Shown in pieces: positions 26,142-35,376 of a DNA stretch of 64,000 nt. Under the pieces are notes generated by a model. The model was given only the letters and a program-made list of their open reading frames with translations, had not been told where the DNA came from and ran no database searches. The number at the start of each line of letters is the position of its first letter. Position 1 is the stretch's first letter. Origin of the DNA: PNON01 sp964387025 (GTDB lineage: Bacteria; Chloroflexota; Anaerolineae; Anaerolineales; Anaerolineaceae); NCBI GenBank assembly GCA_964387025.1, contig CAYLUZ010000009.1, positions 69,434 to 133,433 of the forward strand, written 5' to 3'. Position numbers and translations under genes: made by a program.

Positions 26142-26576
26142 ATGGAAAAAACAAAAAAACAAAATCTGAAATCATCGTGGTTCTTGATATTGATAGGCTT
26201 GGTACTTATTTTAACCGCCGGTTATTTTTTATTAAAACCAGCCACAACTCAAACAACAACACTCCCTTCGGAAGTATCGGTATCTGAGGCAGCCACGCTT
26301 CGGGATGCAGGTGCTTTTGTCCTGGATGTGCGCCAGCCGGAAGAATGGGAGCAAGCTCACATTCCGGGGGCAACATTAATTCCATTGGGTGAATTACAGG
26401 TAAGAAGTAACGAAGTTCCAAAGGATGTAAAGGTTGTGGTGGTTTGCAGATCCGGGAACAGATCAAAGCAGGGAAGGGATATTCTAATTAATGCTGGATT
26501 CAGCCAGGTGACAAGCATGTCCGGCGGGGTTACTCAATGGCAAGCCGACGGAAACCCGGTGGTCAGTGGACCTTAG
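26142..26576 (+). CDS. Membrane-anchored rhodanese-domain protein
   Basis: About 144 residues from the ATG at 26142. GTGAGG at 26130-26135 serves as ribosome site; using the GTG itself as start would leave none. An N-terminal membrane helix (about 11-32) is followed by a single extracytoplasmic rhodanese domain (about 45-144). The active-site loop VCRSGNRS contains the catalytic Cys. Rhodaneses transfer sulfane sulfur; in this external setting the donor and acceptor are unknown. Confidence 0.87.
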   Translation: MEKTKKQNLKSSWFLILIGLVLILTAGYFLLKPATTQTTTLPSEVSVSEAATLRDAGAFVLDVRQPEEWEQAHIPGATLIPLGELQVRSNEVPKDVKVVVVCRSGNRSKQGRDILINAGFSQVTSMSGGVTQWQADGNPVVSGP

Positions 26577-26648
26577 TTGGTGTTCAGGTTGATTAACTCC
26601 TATGGACATATACCCTCGAAAATGATAGAATTCACTCTGTTAAAGCAC

Positions 26649-26719
26649 TGGGGGCTCGTCCAATGGTAGGACTGCAGACTCTGGATCTGTATATAGAGGT
26701 TCGAATCCTTTGCCCTCAG
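26649..26719 (+). tRNA. tRNA-Gln (anticodon CUG)
   Basis: A full cloverleaf folds: acceptor 26649-26655/26712-26718 (one G-U), D-stem GTCC/GGAC, anticodon stem 26674-26678/26686-26690 with loop CTCTGGA giving anticodon CTG (26681-26683), T-stem with loop TTCGAAT. The U1-A72 pair and G73 match known GlnRS identity elements. CCA is not fully encoded (CCT follows). The glutaminyl-tRNA synthetase gene begins 66 bases downstream. Confidence 0.95.
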
Positions 26720-26785
26720 CCTCTGGAATAAGCGCCCTGAACAATATATCAGGGCGTTTGTTTTTACCCTGAACAGGAGAAAAAT

Positions 26786-28480
26786 ATGTCCAACGACCTG
26801 ACAACAACTCCAAACAGTAATTTCATTCAAGAGGCCATTGAAGAAGATCTTCGCACAGGCCGGTTTGACCATGTCCAAACCCGGTTTCCACCGGAGCCCA
26901 ATGGTTACCTGCATATCGGACATGCGAAAGCGCTTTGCATCGATTTTGGAATGGCGGAAACGTTTGGTGGGGTTTGCAACTTACGTTTCGATGACACAAA
27001 TCCGGTGAAGGAAGATGTTGAATATGTGGATGCAATCCAAGAGGATATAAAATGGCTGGGGTTTAAGTGGGGAGATCAAGGTCCGCTCTACGCTTCCGAT
27101 TACTTTGGGCAGCTCTACCAATTCGCCCTCCAATTGATCGAAAAAGGTAAAGCCTATGTGGATGACCTGACAGCAGATGAGATCCGCGAATACCGGGGGA
27201 CATTGACTGAACCGGGCAAAGACAGTCCTTTCCGTTTGCGTTCAGTGGAGGAAAATCTCGATCTCTTCAAACGCATGCGGGCAGGAGAATTTCCTGATGG
27301 TTCCCGCGTCCTCCGTGCAAAGATCGATATGGCTTCCAACAATATCAATATGCGTGACCCAACCATGTACCGCATCATCCATGCTGCCCATCATCGCACC
27401 GGGAATGAATGGCCGATATACCCGATGTATGATTTCGCCCATGGACAAAGCGACTCTGTGGAAGGGGTGACCCATTCTTTGTGCGACCTGGCTTATGAAG
27501 ACCATCGGCCTCTATATGACTGGTTCATAGCTGAATTGGGTTTGTTTCATACACGCCAGATCGAATTTGCCCGACTGAATATTACATATACCATTCTGAG
27601 CAAACGCTTCCTGAAGCAGCTGGTGGATGGAGGATTTGTTAGGGGGTGGGATGACCCGCGCATGCCGACCTTATGTGGGATGCGTAGACGAGGTTACCCG
27701 GCGAAAGCGGTGCGTACATTCATTGACCAGGTCGGGGTTGCAAAAAAAGAAAACATGATCGAGATCGAACTGCTTGAACACTTGGTGCGGGGAGAGTTGA
27801 ATCTATCAGCAAACAGGGTGATGGGAGTCCTTCATCCTGTAAAGGTAGTCATCACCAACTATCCCGAAGGGCAGGTGGAGGAGATCGAAGCGATCAATAA
27901 TCCCGAAGATCCATCCGCCGGGTCCCGCAAAGTCCCGTTCGCCAGAGAAATCTATATTGATCAGGAAGATTTTAGAGAACTGCCTCCTCCCAAGTATTTC
28001 CGTCTTGCTCCCGGAAAAGAAGTTCGGCTGCGTTACGGGTATATTATCAAATGTGAGGACTTCGTGAAGAATCCTCAGACTGGCGAGGTGGAAGAGATCC
28101 ACTGCACCTATGACCCCGAGACTCGCGGAGGTTATGCTCCGGATGGGCGAAAAGTACAAGGAACAATCCATTGGGTATCTGTGAAGCATGCACTGGATGC
28201 AGAAGTTCGCATGTTTGATCGTCTGTTTACAGAAGTCAACCCCAATAAGACTGAGGAAGGGAAAACTTTCCTGGATTTCCTGAACTCCGAATCATTACAA
28301 GTTCTCACTGGATGTAAACTTGAACCAAGCCTGGCTTCAGCAAAGATGGGCGATCAATTCCAATTTGAACGAAAAGGATTTTTCTGTGTGGATTTGGATT
28401 CTAAACCGGGAAAACTTGTTTTCAATATCACTGTACCGTTGCGGGATACCTGGGCTAAGATCGACCCGGGAAGAAAGTAA
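26786..28480 (+). CDS. glnS: Glutaminyl-tRNA synthetase
   Basis: A 564-residue class I synthetase that charges tRNA-Gln directly. The HIGH motif is in FPPEPNGYLHIGHAKAL near residue 43, RFDDTNP follows, and the KMSKS-equivalent is ILSKR near 271. The C-terminal beta-barrel anticodon-binding domain runs from about 340 (AREIYIDQEDFRE, YDPETRGG). Length is as in E. coli GlnRS. It lies directly after a tRNA-Gln gene and may be read with it. GlnRS is less common in bacteria than the GatCAB amidotransferase route. Confidence 0.96.
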   Translation: MSNDLTTTPNSNFIQEAIEEDLRTGRFDHVQTRFPPEPNGYLHIGHAKALCIDFGMAETFGGVCNLRFDDTNPVKEDVEYVDAIQEDIKWLGFKWGDQGPLYASDYFGQLYQFALQLIEKGKAYVDDLTADEIREYRGTLTEPGKDSPFRLRSVEENLDLFKRMRAGEFPDGSRVLRAKIDMASNNINMRDPTMYRIIHAAHHRTGNEWPIYPMYDFAHGQSDSVEGVTHSLCDLAYEDHRPLYDWFIAELGLFHTRQIEFARLNITYTILSKRFLKQLVDGGFVRGWDDPRMPTLCGMRRRGYPAKAVRTFIDQVGVAKKENMIEIELLEHLVRGELNLSANRVMGVLHPVKVVITNYPEGQVEEIEAINNPEDPSAGSRKVPFAREIYIDQEDFRELPPPKYFRLAPGKEVRLRYGYIIKCEDFVKNPQTGEVEEIHCTYDPETRGGYAPDGRKVQGTIHWVSVKHALDAEVRMFDRLFTEVNPNKTEEGKTFLDFLNSESLQVLTGCKLEPSLASAKMGDQFQFERKGFFCVDLDSKPGKLVFNITVPLRDTWAKIDPGRK

Positions 28481-28511
28481 GTCCTCGATATAGACAAGTA
28501 GTTTCAAACTA

Positions 28512-28542
28512 AAAACGAGACACCATATAAGTGTCTCGTTTT
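28512..28542 (+). terminator. glnS terminator
   Basis: AAAACGAGACAC (28512-28523) pairs with GTGTCTCGTTTT (28531-28542) around a 7-base loop. The A and T runs make it usable from both strands; it separates glnS from a converging minus-strand operon. Confidence 0.88.
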
Positions 28543-28563
28543 ATTTGGATAAATAAAGAGTGG

Positions 28564-29553
28564 TTAAGATGAGTAAGCACTCTTCTGTGCTGCAATAATA
28601 CGGTCGCAAAGATCGTTGAAACGGCTGTCAACTACCTGGTGCAAGGGATTGGCTGTATGCCAGGCTATGATCTCTTCTGCACCGCGTGAAAAAGGGGTGG
28701 TTGCTTGAAATTCTGGAACAAATATTTTGATCTTGGTATTGTCGAAAATGCCACAATGGGCTTTATCTCCCAACAAACCGGCTCCCCAATCCTGATCGTA
28801 ACTGTTGATCACTTCCGAAGGAACATGGACGACTTTAGGCTTAACCCCGGCAGCTGCCGCGAGGGATTCAAAAATCTGGTTCCAGGTAAGCCACTCATCT
28901 GAAGTGATGTGATAGGCTTCACCAAGTGTACGTGAATTTCCAAGCAGACCGTTGAATCCCTTGGCAAAATCAACATGGTGAGTTAATGTCCATAATGAAG
29001 TACCATCACCATGAATGATCACCTCTTTTCCCCGGATCATACGATCGATCGTTGTCCACCGACCTTGGATGGGTATGGTCGAGCGGTCGTATGTGTGGGA
29101 AGGCCGTACAATGGTGATCGGGAATTTCTCAATGCGATATGCTTCCATCAGTACGTTTTCACAAGCAATTTTATTTCTTGAGTATTGCCAATAAGGATTA
29201 TCGAGCGGAGTGGATTCAGTGATGGGTACTTTGTTAGGAGGTTTCTGGTAAGCTGACGCAGAACTAATAAAAACATATTGGCTGGTATTTCCGCGGAAAA
29301 GGTCCAGATCAATCAGAACTTGTTCGGGGGTGTATGCAACCCAATCCACTACCACATCAAAATTCATACCTTTTATAGCTGTAGTGACCGTTTCCGGTTT
29401 TCGAATATCTGCTTTTACTAAATGAGCACCTACAGGAGGGAGTCGGAAGGACTGCCCACGATTGAGCATGTACAACTCGATCCCACTTTGAACTGTAAGA
29501 CTGCTGCAAGCTGAACTGATGATGCCGGTACCACCAATAAAAAGGACCTTCAT
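28564..29553 (-). CDS. Extended SDR (NAD-dependent epimerase/reductase-like)
   Basis: A 329-residue atypical extended short-chain dehydrogenase. The dinucleotide motif is GGTGIISSA at residues 8-16. The catalytic YxxxK is YSRNK in the segment YWQYSRNKIACE near 142-150, with Ser in FISSASAY upstream. Substrate-domain features (VRPSHTYD, IIHGDGTSLW) resemble the NAD-epimerase family including the CSP41-like/isoflavone-reductase-related group. The sugar or other substrate is unknown. It follows the adaptor gene by 9 bases and is the last gene of the ABC export operon. Confidence 0.82.
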   Translation of the reverse strand: MKVLFIGGTGIISSACSSLTVQSGIELYMLNRGQSFRLPPVGAHLVKADIRKPETVTTAIKGMNFDVVVDWVAYTPEQVLIDLDLFRGNTSQYVFISSASAYQKPPNKVPITESTPLDNPYWQYSRNKIACENVLMEAYRIEKFPITIVRPSHTYDRSTIPIQGRWTTIDRMIRGKEVIIHGDGTSLWTLTHHVDFAKGFNGLLGNSRTLGEAYHITSDEWLTWNQIFESLAAAAGVKPKVVHVPSEVINSYDQDWGAGLLGDKAHCGIFDNTKIKIFVPEFQATTPFSRGAEEIIAWHTANPLHQVVDSRFNDLCDRIIAAQKSAYSS

Positions 29554-29562
29554 TTTTACACC

Positions 29563-30714
29563 TCAATTCGAAGGAAAGGTGACTTGCATGGTCATTCCCC
29601 ATTTCAAACGTGGATCTGGATCCACCAAAAGGATGTGTACCTTGTATAACACGTCGCCGCCTTTATTTTCAGGAGCATGACTGATCTCTTCAACTGTTCC
29701 CTGAAAGGTTAAATCCGGCAGTGCATCAGCTGTCAGTGTAACGGTTTGACCAATGCTGACATTTACAACATCCAGTTCTGTCAGGTCACTGGTATCCACA
29801 TACCATTGGCTGAGATCAGCAATGAGTACAGCCCACTTCTCAGGACCAATCCACTCCCCGATAGTCAGATTGGTATCCACGATCATCCCATCGAATGGAG
29901 CCTTTAGGTCAAATTGATCCAGGTTGTGCTGCGCTGCGGATGTTTGTGCTTTGGCATTATCAAGACGGGCAGAAGCAATGGCAAGCTTATCTTTATCAGC
30001 ACCAGTCTGAGTATTCTCCACCGTTCGTTTCGCTTCAGCTTCGACAGCGAGGGCAGCATCCAGAGCGGATTTTAATCCGTCCCGTTTGTTGACCAGTTTC
30101 TCCAATTTTCGGATTGATTCATTGTAATCTTCCTGGGCTTTTTCCAAATCATCAGCCGCGCTTTTTCTCTTCGAATTGTCCTTATCCAGGCTGGCATATT
30201 TATCAAATTTCTCCTGGGCATCCTTGAGGTCATCCAAATAAGTAACGATATCGGCTTCAGCGTCAATAATGTCATCCTCATTGGCTTCAAGGTCGAATTT
30301 TTCCCAATCTTTGGCTGCTTTCGCCCGGATTGTCTGTGCATCAATGAAAGCCTTCTGAGCATCAGCCCTGGCAAGGTCATAGGTTCGATTCAAGGTATCG
30401 AGATCCTGTTGAGCCGAGACCAATTCAAGTGAAGCCGTTGCTAATGCAGCTTGTGCACTCTCGCGATCTGCCTGAGAAACAAGGATATCTCCTTTCCTCA
30501 CGCTATCCCCTTTTTTCATGAGGATCTTGTCCACTTTACCCCGGGTTTGAAAAGCCAAGAAGAGGTTATCGCCCGGGATGATATGACCTTCAGCAACAAT
30601 TGATGCAGGTGATGACTCAGATGAAGGTTGTGGCGTTGGTGTCACTTTCGGTGTACAAGCTGTTAATCCAATCATTATGAGCAATGTTATGAAGAATACC
30701 GGTTTAATTTTCAT
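29563..30714 (-). CDS. HlyD-family membrane fusion lipoprotein
   Basis: About 383 residues from the ATG at 30714, which has AGGAG upstream. The signal peptide ends in the lipobox GLTAC (Cys near 20). A lipoyl half motif follows (GKVDKILMKKGDSVRKGD). A long Asp/Lys/Ala-rich coiled-coil hairpin spans about 80-250. The second lipoyl half (FDGMIVDTNLTIGEW) and a beta-barrel domain complete it. It is the adaptor for the FtsX-type permease encoded upstream, expected to bridge the membrane complex toward the cell surface. Export substrate unknown. Confidence 0.9.
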   Translation of the reverse strand: MKIKPVFFITLLIMIGLTACTPKVTPTPQPSSESSPASIVAEGHIIPGDNLFLAFQTRGKVDKILMKKGDSVRKGDILVSQADRESAQAALATASLELVSAQQDLDTLNRTYDLARADAQKAFIDAQTIRAKAAKDWEKFDLEANEDDIIDAEADIVTYLDDLKDAQEKFDKYASLDKDNSKRKSAADDLEKAQEDYNESIRKLEKLVNKRDGLKSALDAALAVEAEAKRTVENTQTGADKDKLAIASARLDNAKAQTSAAQHNLDQFDLKAPFDGMIVDTNLTIGEWIGPEKWAVLIADLSQWYVDTSDLTELDVVNVSIGQTVTLTADALPDLTFQGTVEEISHAPENKGGDVLYKVHILLVDPDPRLKWGMTMQVTFPSN

Positions 30715-30750
30715 TTGTTTCTCCTTCTGATCCAAAACCAATTTAATTCA

Positions 30751-33183
30751 TTATTCGTAAGATAATACTTCCCTGATTGTTAATCGGGCCGCATTACGGG
30801 CAGGAAGAATCGATGCAATGGCTGATAATAATAAAACGACGATAAGCCATAACAAATATCCATCCCAGGTGATTTTTGTGTCTATCGGGGAATTGAAGAC
30901 GGCCAAACTGACGATCGATGCAAGCATATAAGTAATAGGGAAGGATAATAATGCTCCGAGCAGCCAGGATATTCCGCCTATCACTACACCTTCCAGAATA
31001 ACCATACGCATAATTACTTTATCGACTGCTCCAATGGAACGCATAATACCAATTTCCCGCGTCCGCTCCATCACATTCATACTCATTGTCCCGGTAAGGC
31101 CGATGCTACCTACCGAAGCAGTCAGAATTGCCATGATCAATAGGAATGTAACCAGGATATCCAAACTCTCTGATGCAGTTTTTAATGTAGCACTACCTGT
31201 CTGGGCTTCTTCTTATTTATAACCCTGCGCACGGAAATGTTCATCCAGTTTTTCACTCATCAACTGCTGGAATGCCGAATCATGGCTGGAAGTGACCACG
31301 CGGAAGGAATAGGACTTATTGGCCAGGTGAGTCAGGTGGGATATATATTCATAGGTACTGTAAGCAATTGTCCCCTCCTGGTCAACGAATTTGAAGATTC
31401 CTACCACCAACCAGTCATCTTCCTTGCCATTCACTTTCATATGGATGAATTCGCCTGGCTTAAGGGTTGGAAATTTATCAAGTATGTTCTCACTTAAGGT
31501 TAGTGATTTTTCATCTCCCGGTTGAAGCCATCTGCCTGAGATGAGAATAGGAGATACCAGGGTAGATCTTGCGGGAGGAGCAAGGATGACCATATTGTCT
31601 GCTGTAGTTCCGTCTGGGAAGAGGGCTTCTCCTTCGGCAAATGCCCATCCTTCAGTCCTCACAACTCCCGGGACTTTAAGCGCTTCAAGCTCCACTTTAT
31701 CCAATCTATATGGTTGATTAAAATCCATAGTCAGATCAGCCGTAAAATATTTTCCGATCTGATCAATATAATCATGCAATGTCACCCGGACATTGAATAC
31801 TGCGATAAAAATTGCTCCACCCATTGTTAGTGTAAAAAGGGTAAGGATCAATCGGCCTTTACGCCTAAAAATATTTCGAAATGCTATCAGCATGGGTCTG
31901 GGAAAATGGATTCCACGTTTGGAGAAGAAATGATTAATTCGGCCCTGGAGGGATGTCTCAGATGGGTGTTGATTTTCCAGAGCCTGGTTACTGGAAGTCT
32001 CTGATTGAACCAGATCATTACTTAATGCACGTTGAATTTTAATTTTCGAGCCCTTGATGATCGGGTTCAAACCCACCAGCAGTGGAATCCCTAAACCGAC
32101 AATTACCTGAATCAGAAGGGCCAACGGAATGATCCGGTAATAAAGCAGAGAAAAATTAAGTTTATCAGCAATAAAAGCTGAAAGAGCATAAGCACCTTGA
32201 CCACCCAATGGGATTGCAATTGCCAATGAAATAAGGCTGAAAATTAAGATCAAAACGATGTACATTCCAAGGATCTGATTCTCCCTGCCACCTACAAGCT
32301 TCATCACCCCGATAAACCGCAAATGCTGGTTTAACAAAGAAGATAGCGTATTAGCAATTAAGGAACTGCTGAGGAATAATATTAAAATCCCCAATGCGCC
32401 TAAGATTCCCAGAATCGCCTGAACTGTAGAAGCCAATGGATGTTCATTTGTTTTCATCAAACGGGTGCGGATAACGGCTATATTATTTTTTTCAACTTTA
32501 TCTTTGAGGTCAGCTGACAATTGCCGCAGATGGTCTTCATCATTCTTACCATCGGTTGAAACAACGAATAACCGGTTGAATTCATCAGGCTGGTGCAATG
32601 AAACTAATGAATCCATGGAAATGTAAGCAAATGGAGCAGCCAGGAAATCACCGGCTGAGGTGGTCTGGTCTTGAACAATCCCGGTAACTTTCAGCTTCTT
32701 TATTGACGCGTCTTCCAATTGGATTTCAAGATCACTACCAATAGGGGCATTAATTTTGGCAGTTGCTTTCTTTTCCAGGAGAAGTTGACCTTTACCCGGT
32801 TCCGATTCTCCAGATATTTTTCTCAAAAGATTAATACTAGATTCTTTGTAATTATCTATTGCAACAAAGTTAAATTTCATCCACTTTACGCTGCCCGGAG
32901 TCCTGACCCGGATCGTAAATATATTCCTGCCTTCAGCTTCTGCAACCCCATTCATACTTTTGATGGTATCGATCAGATCATCTGTAAAATAACCAGTCCT
33001 TACCTCAACATTCATCGGGTTATTCGCAGCAAAACTTGCGCTCATGTCGTTGGATATGATCACATACGATCCTGCAATTACTCCAATGGAAAAAACTCCA
33101 ATTGCAATTGAAAAAACAACTAGCAGGGTGCGCATCTTGTTGTCCACAAGGTCGTGGATGACTTTTCGCCAGCGTGGACGCAT
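30751..33183 (-). pseudogene. FtsX-family ABC permease interrupted by one in-frame TAA
   Basis: The frame from 33183 encodes 656 residues to a TAA at 31213-31215 and continues in the same frame, without another stop, for 154 codons to 30751. Read through, it is an ~810-residue two-FtsX-domain permease. An N-terminal helix and core domain are followed by four helices (RFIGVMKLVGGRENQI loop). A second core domain follows, and the missing last three helices carry MERTREIGIMRSIGAVDK. The stop separates the last core domain from the final FtsX bundle. So the gene is either freshly inactivated, an assembly error, or a split protein; a TTG at 31164 could restart the tail. TAA excludes selenocysteine. 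Confidence 0.85.
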
Positions 33184-34319
33184 TATTTTCCACCCCCGAA
33201 CAATTTACCCAGGAAGGATCTGCGCCGATCGGACATTCTGTTTTCCTGGATTCTGTCCTGTACAATTTGCGACAGAGCTTCCCGTGTTAATGGTGATTGT
33301 TGTAATAGCTCTGTAAACTTGGTGCCAGGCAGGAGAGCCAATTCAACCGGTCCCTCGGGACCAGCACGCACATTTGCAATTGTCTTTCCACCACGAATTA
33401 ATTCAATTTCACCGAAGAATTGACCAGGAGTCAACCTTGCGATGGTAATATCTTCCTTTTTTGAACCTAGAAGTACGACTTCAACAGTTCCGGATTGGAT
33501 TAAGAAAAAGGTATCTATGTGGACGCCATTCTTGATGATGGTCTCACCCGGTTCGAAAGAAGCGAATTCCAATAATTTTGTTACTTCCAGCATCTGTTTA
33601 TGTGTCAACAATGGAAAGGCTCTTACAATGGATTCATTAATAAGCAGCCCATCAGCTATAACAATATTCCTTGAGGTCCGTGAGGTTAAGGATGGATCGT
33701 GTGTAACCATTGCGATCGTCCTTCCCTCTTCAACAAGCTTTTCAAATAATTGGATAATATTATCTGTGGAACGTGAGTCCAGGTTACCGGTCGGTTCATC
33801 AGCAACGATCAATGGCGGATCAGTCGCCAACGACCTGGCAATTGCAGCACTTTGTTGTTGACCTGTCGATACAGCGACCGGGAGTTTATTTGCGAAATTT
33901 GCCAATCCAACCATGTCCAGCAGTTCCATGGCACGTTTTGGGCGTTCATCAAAGCTTAGATAGTTAATATAATCCATAGGGAGCATGACATTCTCAAGCA
34001 AAGTTAACATGGGAAGAAGCTGAAAGAATTGAAAAACGATACCCAGGTTTTTCCCGCGCCAAAGCGAGCGTTGGCTTTCATTTAAGGAATAGATATCCAT
34101 ATCATTGACATGGACCAAACCGGACGTAGGAAAATCTATACCGGTAACCATATTGAGCAGGGTTGACTTTCCACTTCCCGATTTTCCAATAATGGAAACA
34201 AATTCTCCCTGGTACAAAGTAAGGTCAATCCCTTTTAATGCTTGAAATTCCCCAGCAGCATTTTTGTAGGTTTTAACAACTTTTTTGAGGTCAATGATCG
34301 ATCTAGCCTGGGACATCAT
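33183..34319 (-). CDS. ABC ATPase fused to a C-terminal cyclic-nucleotide-binding-like domain
   Basis: About 378 residues. The N-terminal ATPase domain (about 1-225) has Walker A GKSGSGKST and Walker B LIVADEPTGNLDS as in MacB/LolD ATPases, but the signature reads VSTGQQQSAAIAR instead of LSGGQQQRVAIAR. The C-terminal part (about 230-345) is a cNMP-binding fold (FEPGETIIKNG, then FFGEIELIRGG). The Arg that contacts the cyclic phosphate in CRP is apparently Lys (GKTIANVRA). ATG at 34319 overlaps the upstream stop; ATG at 34331 or 34316 is also possible. The stop shares a base with the permease start. Probably a regulated or regulatory half of the transporter. Confidence 0.85.
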   Translation of the reverse strand: MMSQARSIIDLKKVVKTYKNAAGEFQALKGIDLTLYQGEFVSIIGKSGSGKSTLLNMVTGIDFPTSGLVHVNDMDIYSLNESQRSLWRGKNLGIVFQFFQLLPMLTLLENVMLPMDYINYLSFDERPKRAMELLDMVGLANFANKLPVAVSTGQQQSAAIARSLATDPPLIVADEPTGNLDSRSTDNIIQLFEKLVEEGRTIAMVTHDPSLTSRTSRNIVIADGLLINESIVRAFPLLTHKQMLEVTKLLEFASFEPGETIIKNGVHIDTFFLIQSGTVEVVLLGSKKEDITIARLTPGQFFGEIELIRGGKTIANVRAGPEGPVELALLPGTKFTELLQQSPLTREALSQIVQDRIQENRMSDRRRSFLGKLFGGGK

Positions 34320-35071
34320 AATTGCCACCATCTTTTCTTTTTGACATCCAGCTTCGTTTCTTCTGTCACAGAAGCAGGAACGATTTCCCCATCCTGCAGT
34401 TGGATATGTCGAGAAAAACGAGGGGCGAGGCTGTTATCATGTGTCACCATGATGATGGTTTTTCCGGTGGATAACAAATGATCGAAGACTTCAAAAATAT
34501 GCTCAGCAGTCACAGAATCGAGACTTCCTGTAGGTTCATCCGCAACTAGGATTGGAGGGTCATTGGCTAAAGCCCGCGCAATAGCAACACGTTGCTGTTG
34601 ACCTCCCGAAATATAAGCAGGTAGTTTGTTCGCATGTTCATCCAATTCAACCAGGTGTAATAGATCCAAAGCCTTTGATCTGCTCTCTCCCTTTCTATAG
34701 GTGCCGCAAAGATCAAGCGGCAGCATAATATTTTCGAGCAGGGTCAGCATTGGCAGGAGTTGGAAGGATTGGTAAATAACCCCCATATTTATTCCACGCC
34801 AGAACGCCAGTTGGTTTTCATTTAATGAGTGGATGGAAATAGGATTACCATTGCCGTTGACAATGACCTCACCTGAAGTGATATTGTCCACTCCAGTGAT
34901 CATATTCAATAAGGTGGATTTTCCAGCACCGGATTTACCGATAATACCAAAATATTCCCCCGCAAAGATGTCTAAAGAGATCTTCTTTAAGGCAGGGAAG
35001 TCCCCTGCAGCAGATTTATAGATTTTATCCACTTCACATAGTTGAATGAGTGGATCGGAATTAGGCAACAA
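34316..35071 (-). CDS. ABC transporter ATP-binding protein (MacB/LolD class)
   Basis: A 251-residue ATPase with fully canonical motifs: Walker A GKSGAGKST near 46-54, ISGGQQQRVAIARALA near 152-167, Walker B ILVADEPTGSLDS near 172-184, switch His in VTHDN. It is the first gene of the five-gene minus-strand export operon and is followed by the second ATPase-cNMP fusion with overlapping start. The pair, one canonical and one degenerate, suggests an asymmetric ATPase heterodimer serving the FtsX permease. Confidence 0.9.
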   Translation of the reverse strand: MLPNSDPLIQLCEVDKIYKSAAGDFPALKKISLDIFAGEYFGIIGKSGAGKSTLLNMITGVDNITSGEVIVNGNGNPISIHSLNENQLAFWRGINMGVIYQSFQLLPMLTLLENIMLPLDLCGTYRKGESRSKALDLLHLVELDEHANKLPAYISGGQQQRVAIARALANDPPILVADEPTGSLDSVTAEHIFEVFDHLLSTGKTIIMVTHDNSLAPRFSRHIQLQDGEIVPASVTEETKLDVKKKRWWQL

Positions 35072-35305
35072 AATTTGACCCCGGAAGAATAATAATCCTT
35101 GAAAGTAAATACGAAAATATCATACATGGTATATCTTACCACTCGGGGATAAAATATAAGTATGTCTAAGGATAGATTAACCTTCTCCTACTAGTGGGGG
35201 ATGTAATCTATGACCACTACATAGTATCATTAGTGGTGAACCAAGCTCATAAGAGGGTTTAAACCAGGTTTTCTCTGCAATTATGAATGTTATACAAAAT
35301 CTATA

Positions 35306-35334
35306 TTGACTCTGAATATTATTTAATTTATAAT
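35306..35334 (+). promoter_or_regulatory. Promoter of the LacI-type regulator gene (maltodextrin locus)
   Basis: TTGACT (35306-35311), a 17-base spacer, then TATAAT (35329-35334), about 43 bases upstream of the start at 35377. The rest of 35072-35305 shows no gene. Confidence 0.8.
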
Positions 35335-35347
35335 GTAAGAGCTTACA
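35334..35347. promoter_or_regulatory. Probable LacI-family operator
   Basis: TGTAAG-AG-CTTACA, a 6-2-6 inverted repeat, starts at the last base of the -10 box and covers the expected transcription start. This is a classic location for autoregulation by the LacI-type protein encoded immediately downstream. Confidence 0.6.
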
Positions 35348-35376
35348 TAAAAGTAGTTACAATATATTGGAAATAA

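Noticed and set aside
30751..33183. Interruption of the permease as a selenocysteine codon
   Set aside because: The stop is TAA, not TGA, and no SECIS-like hairpin is obvious.
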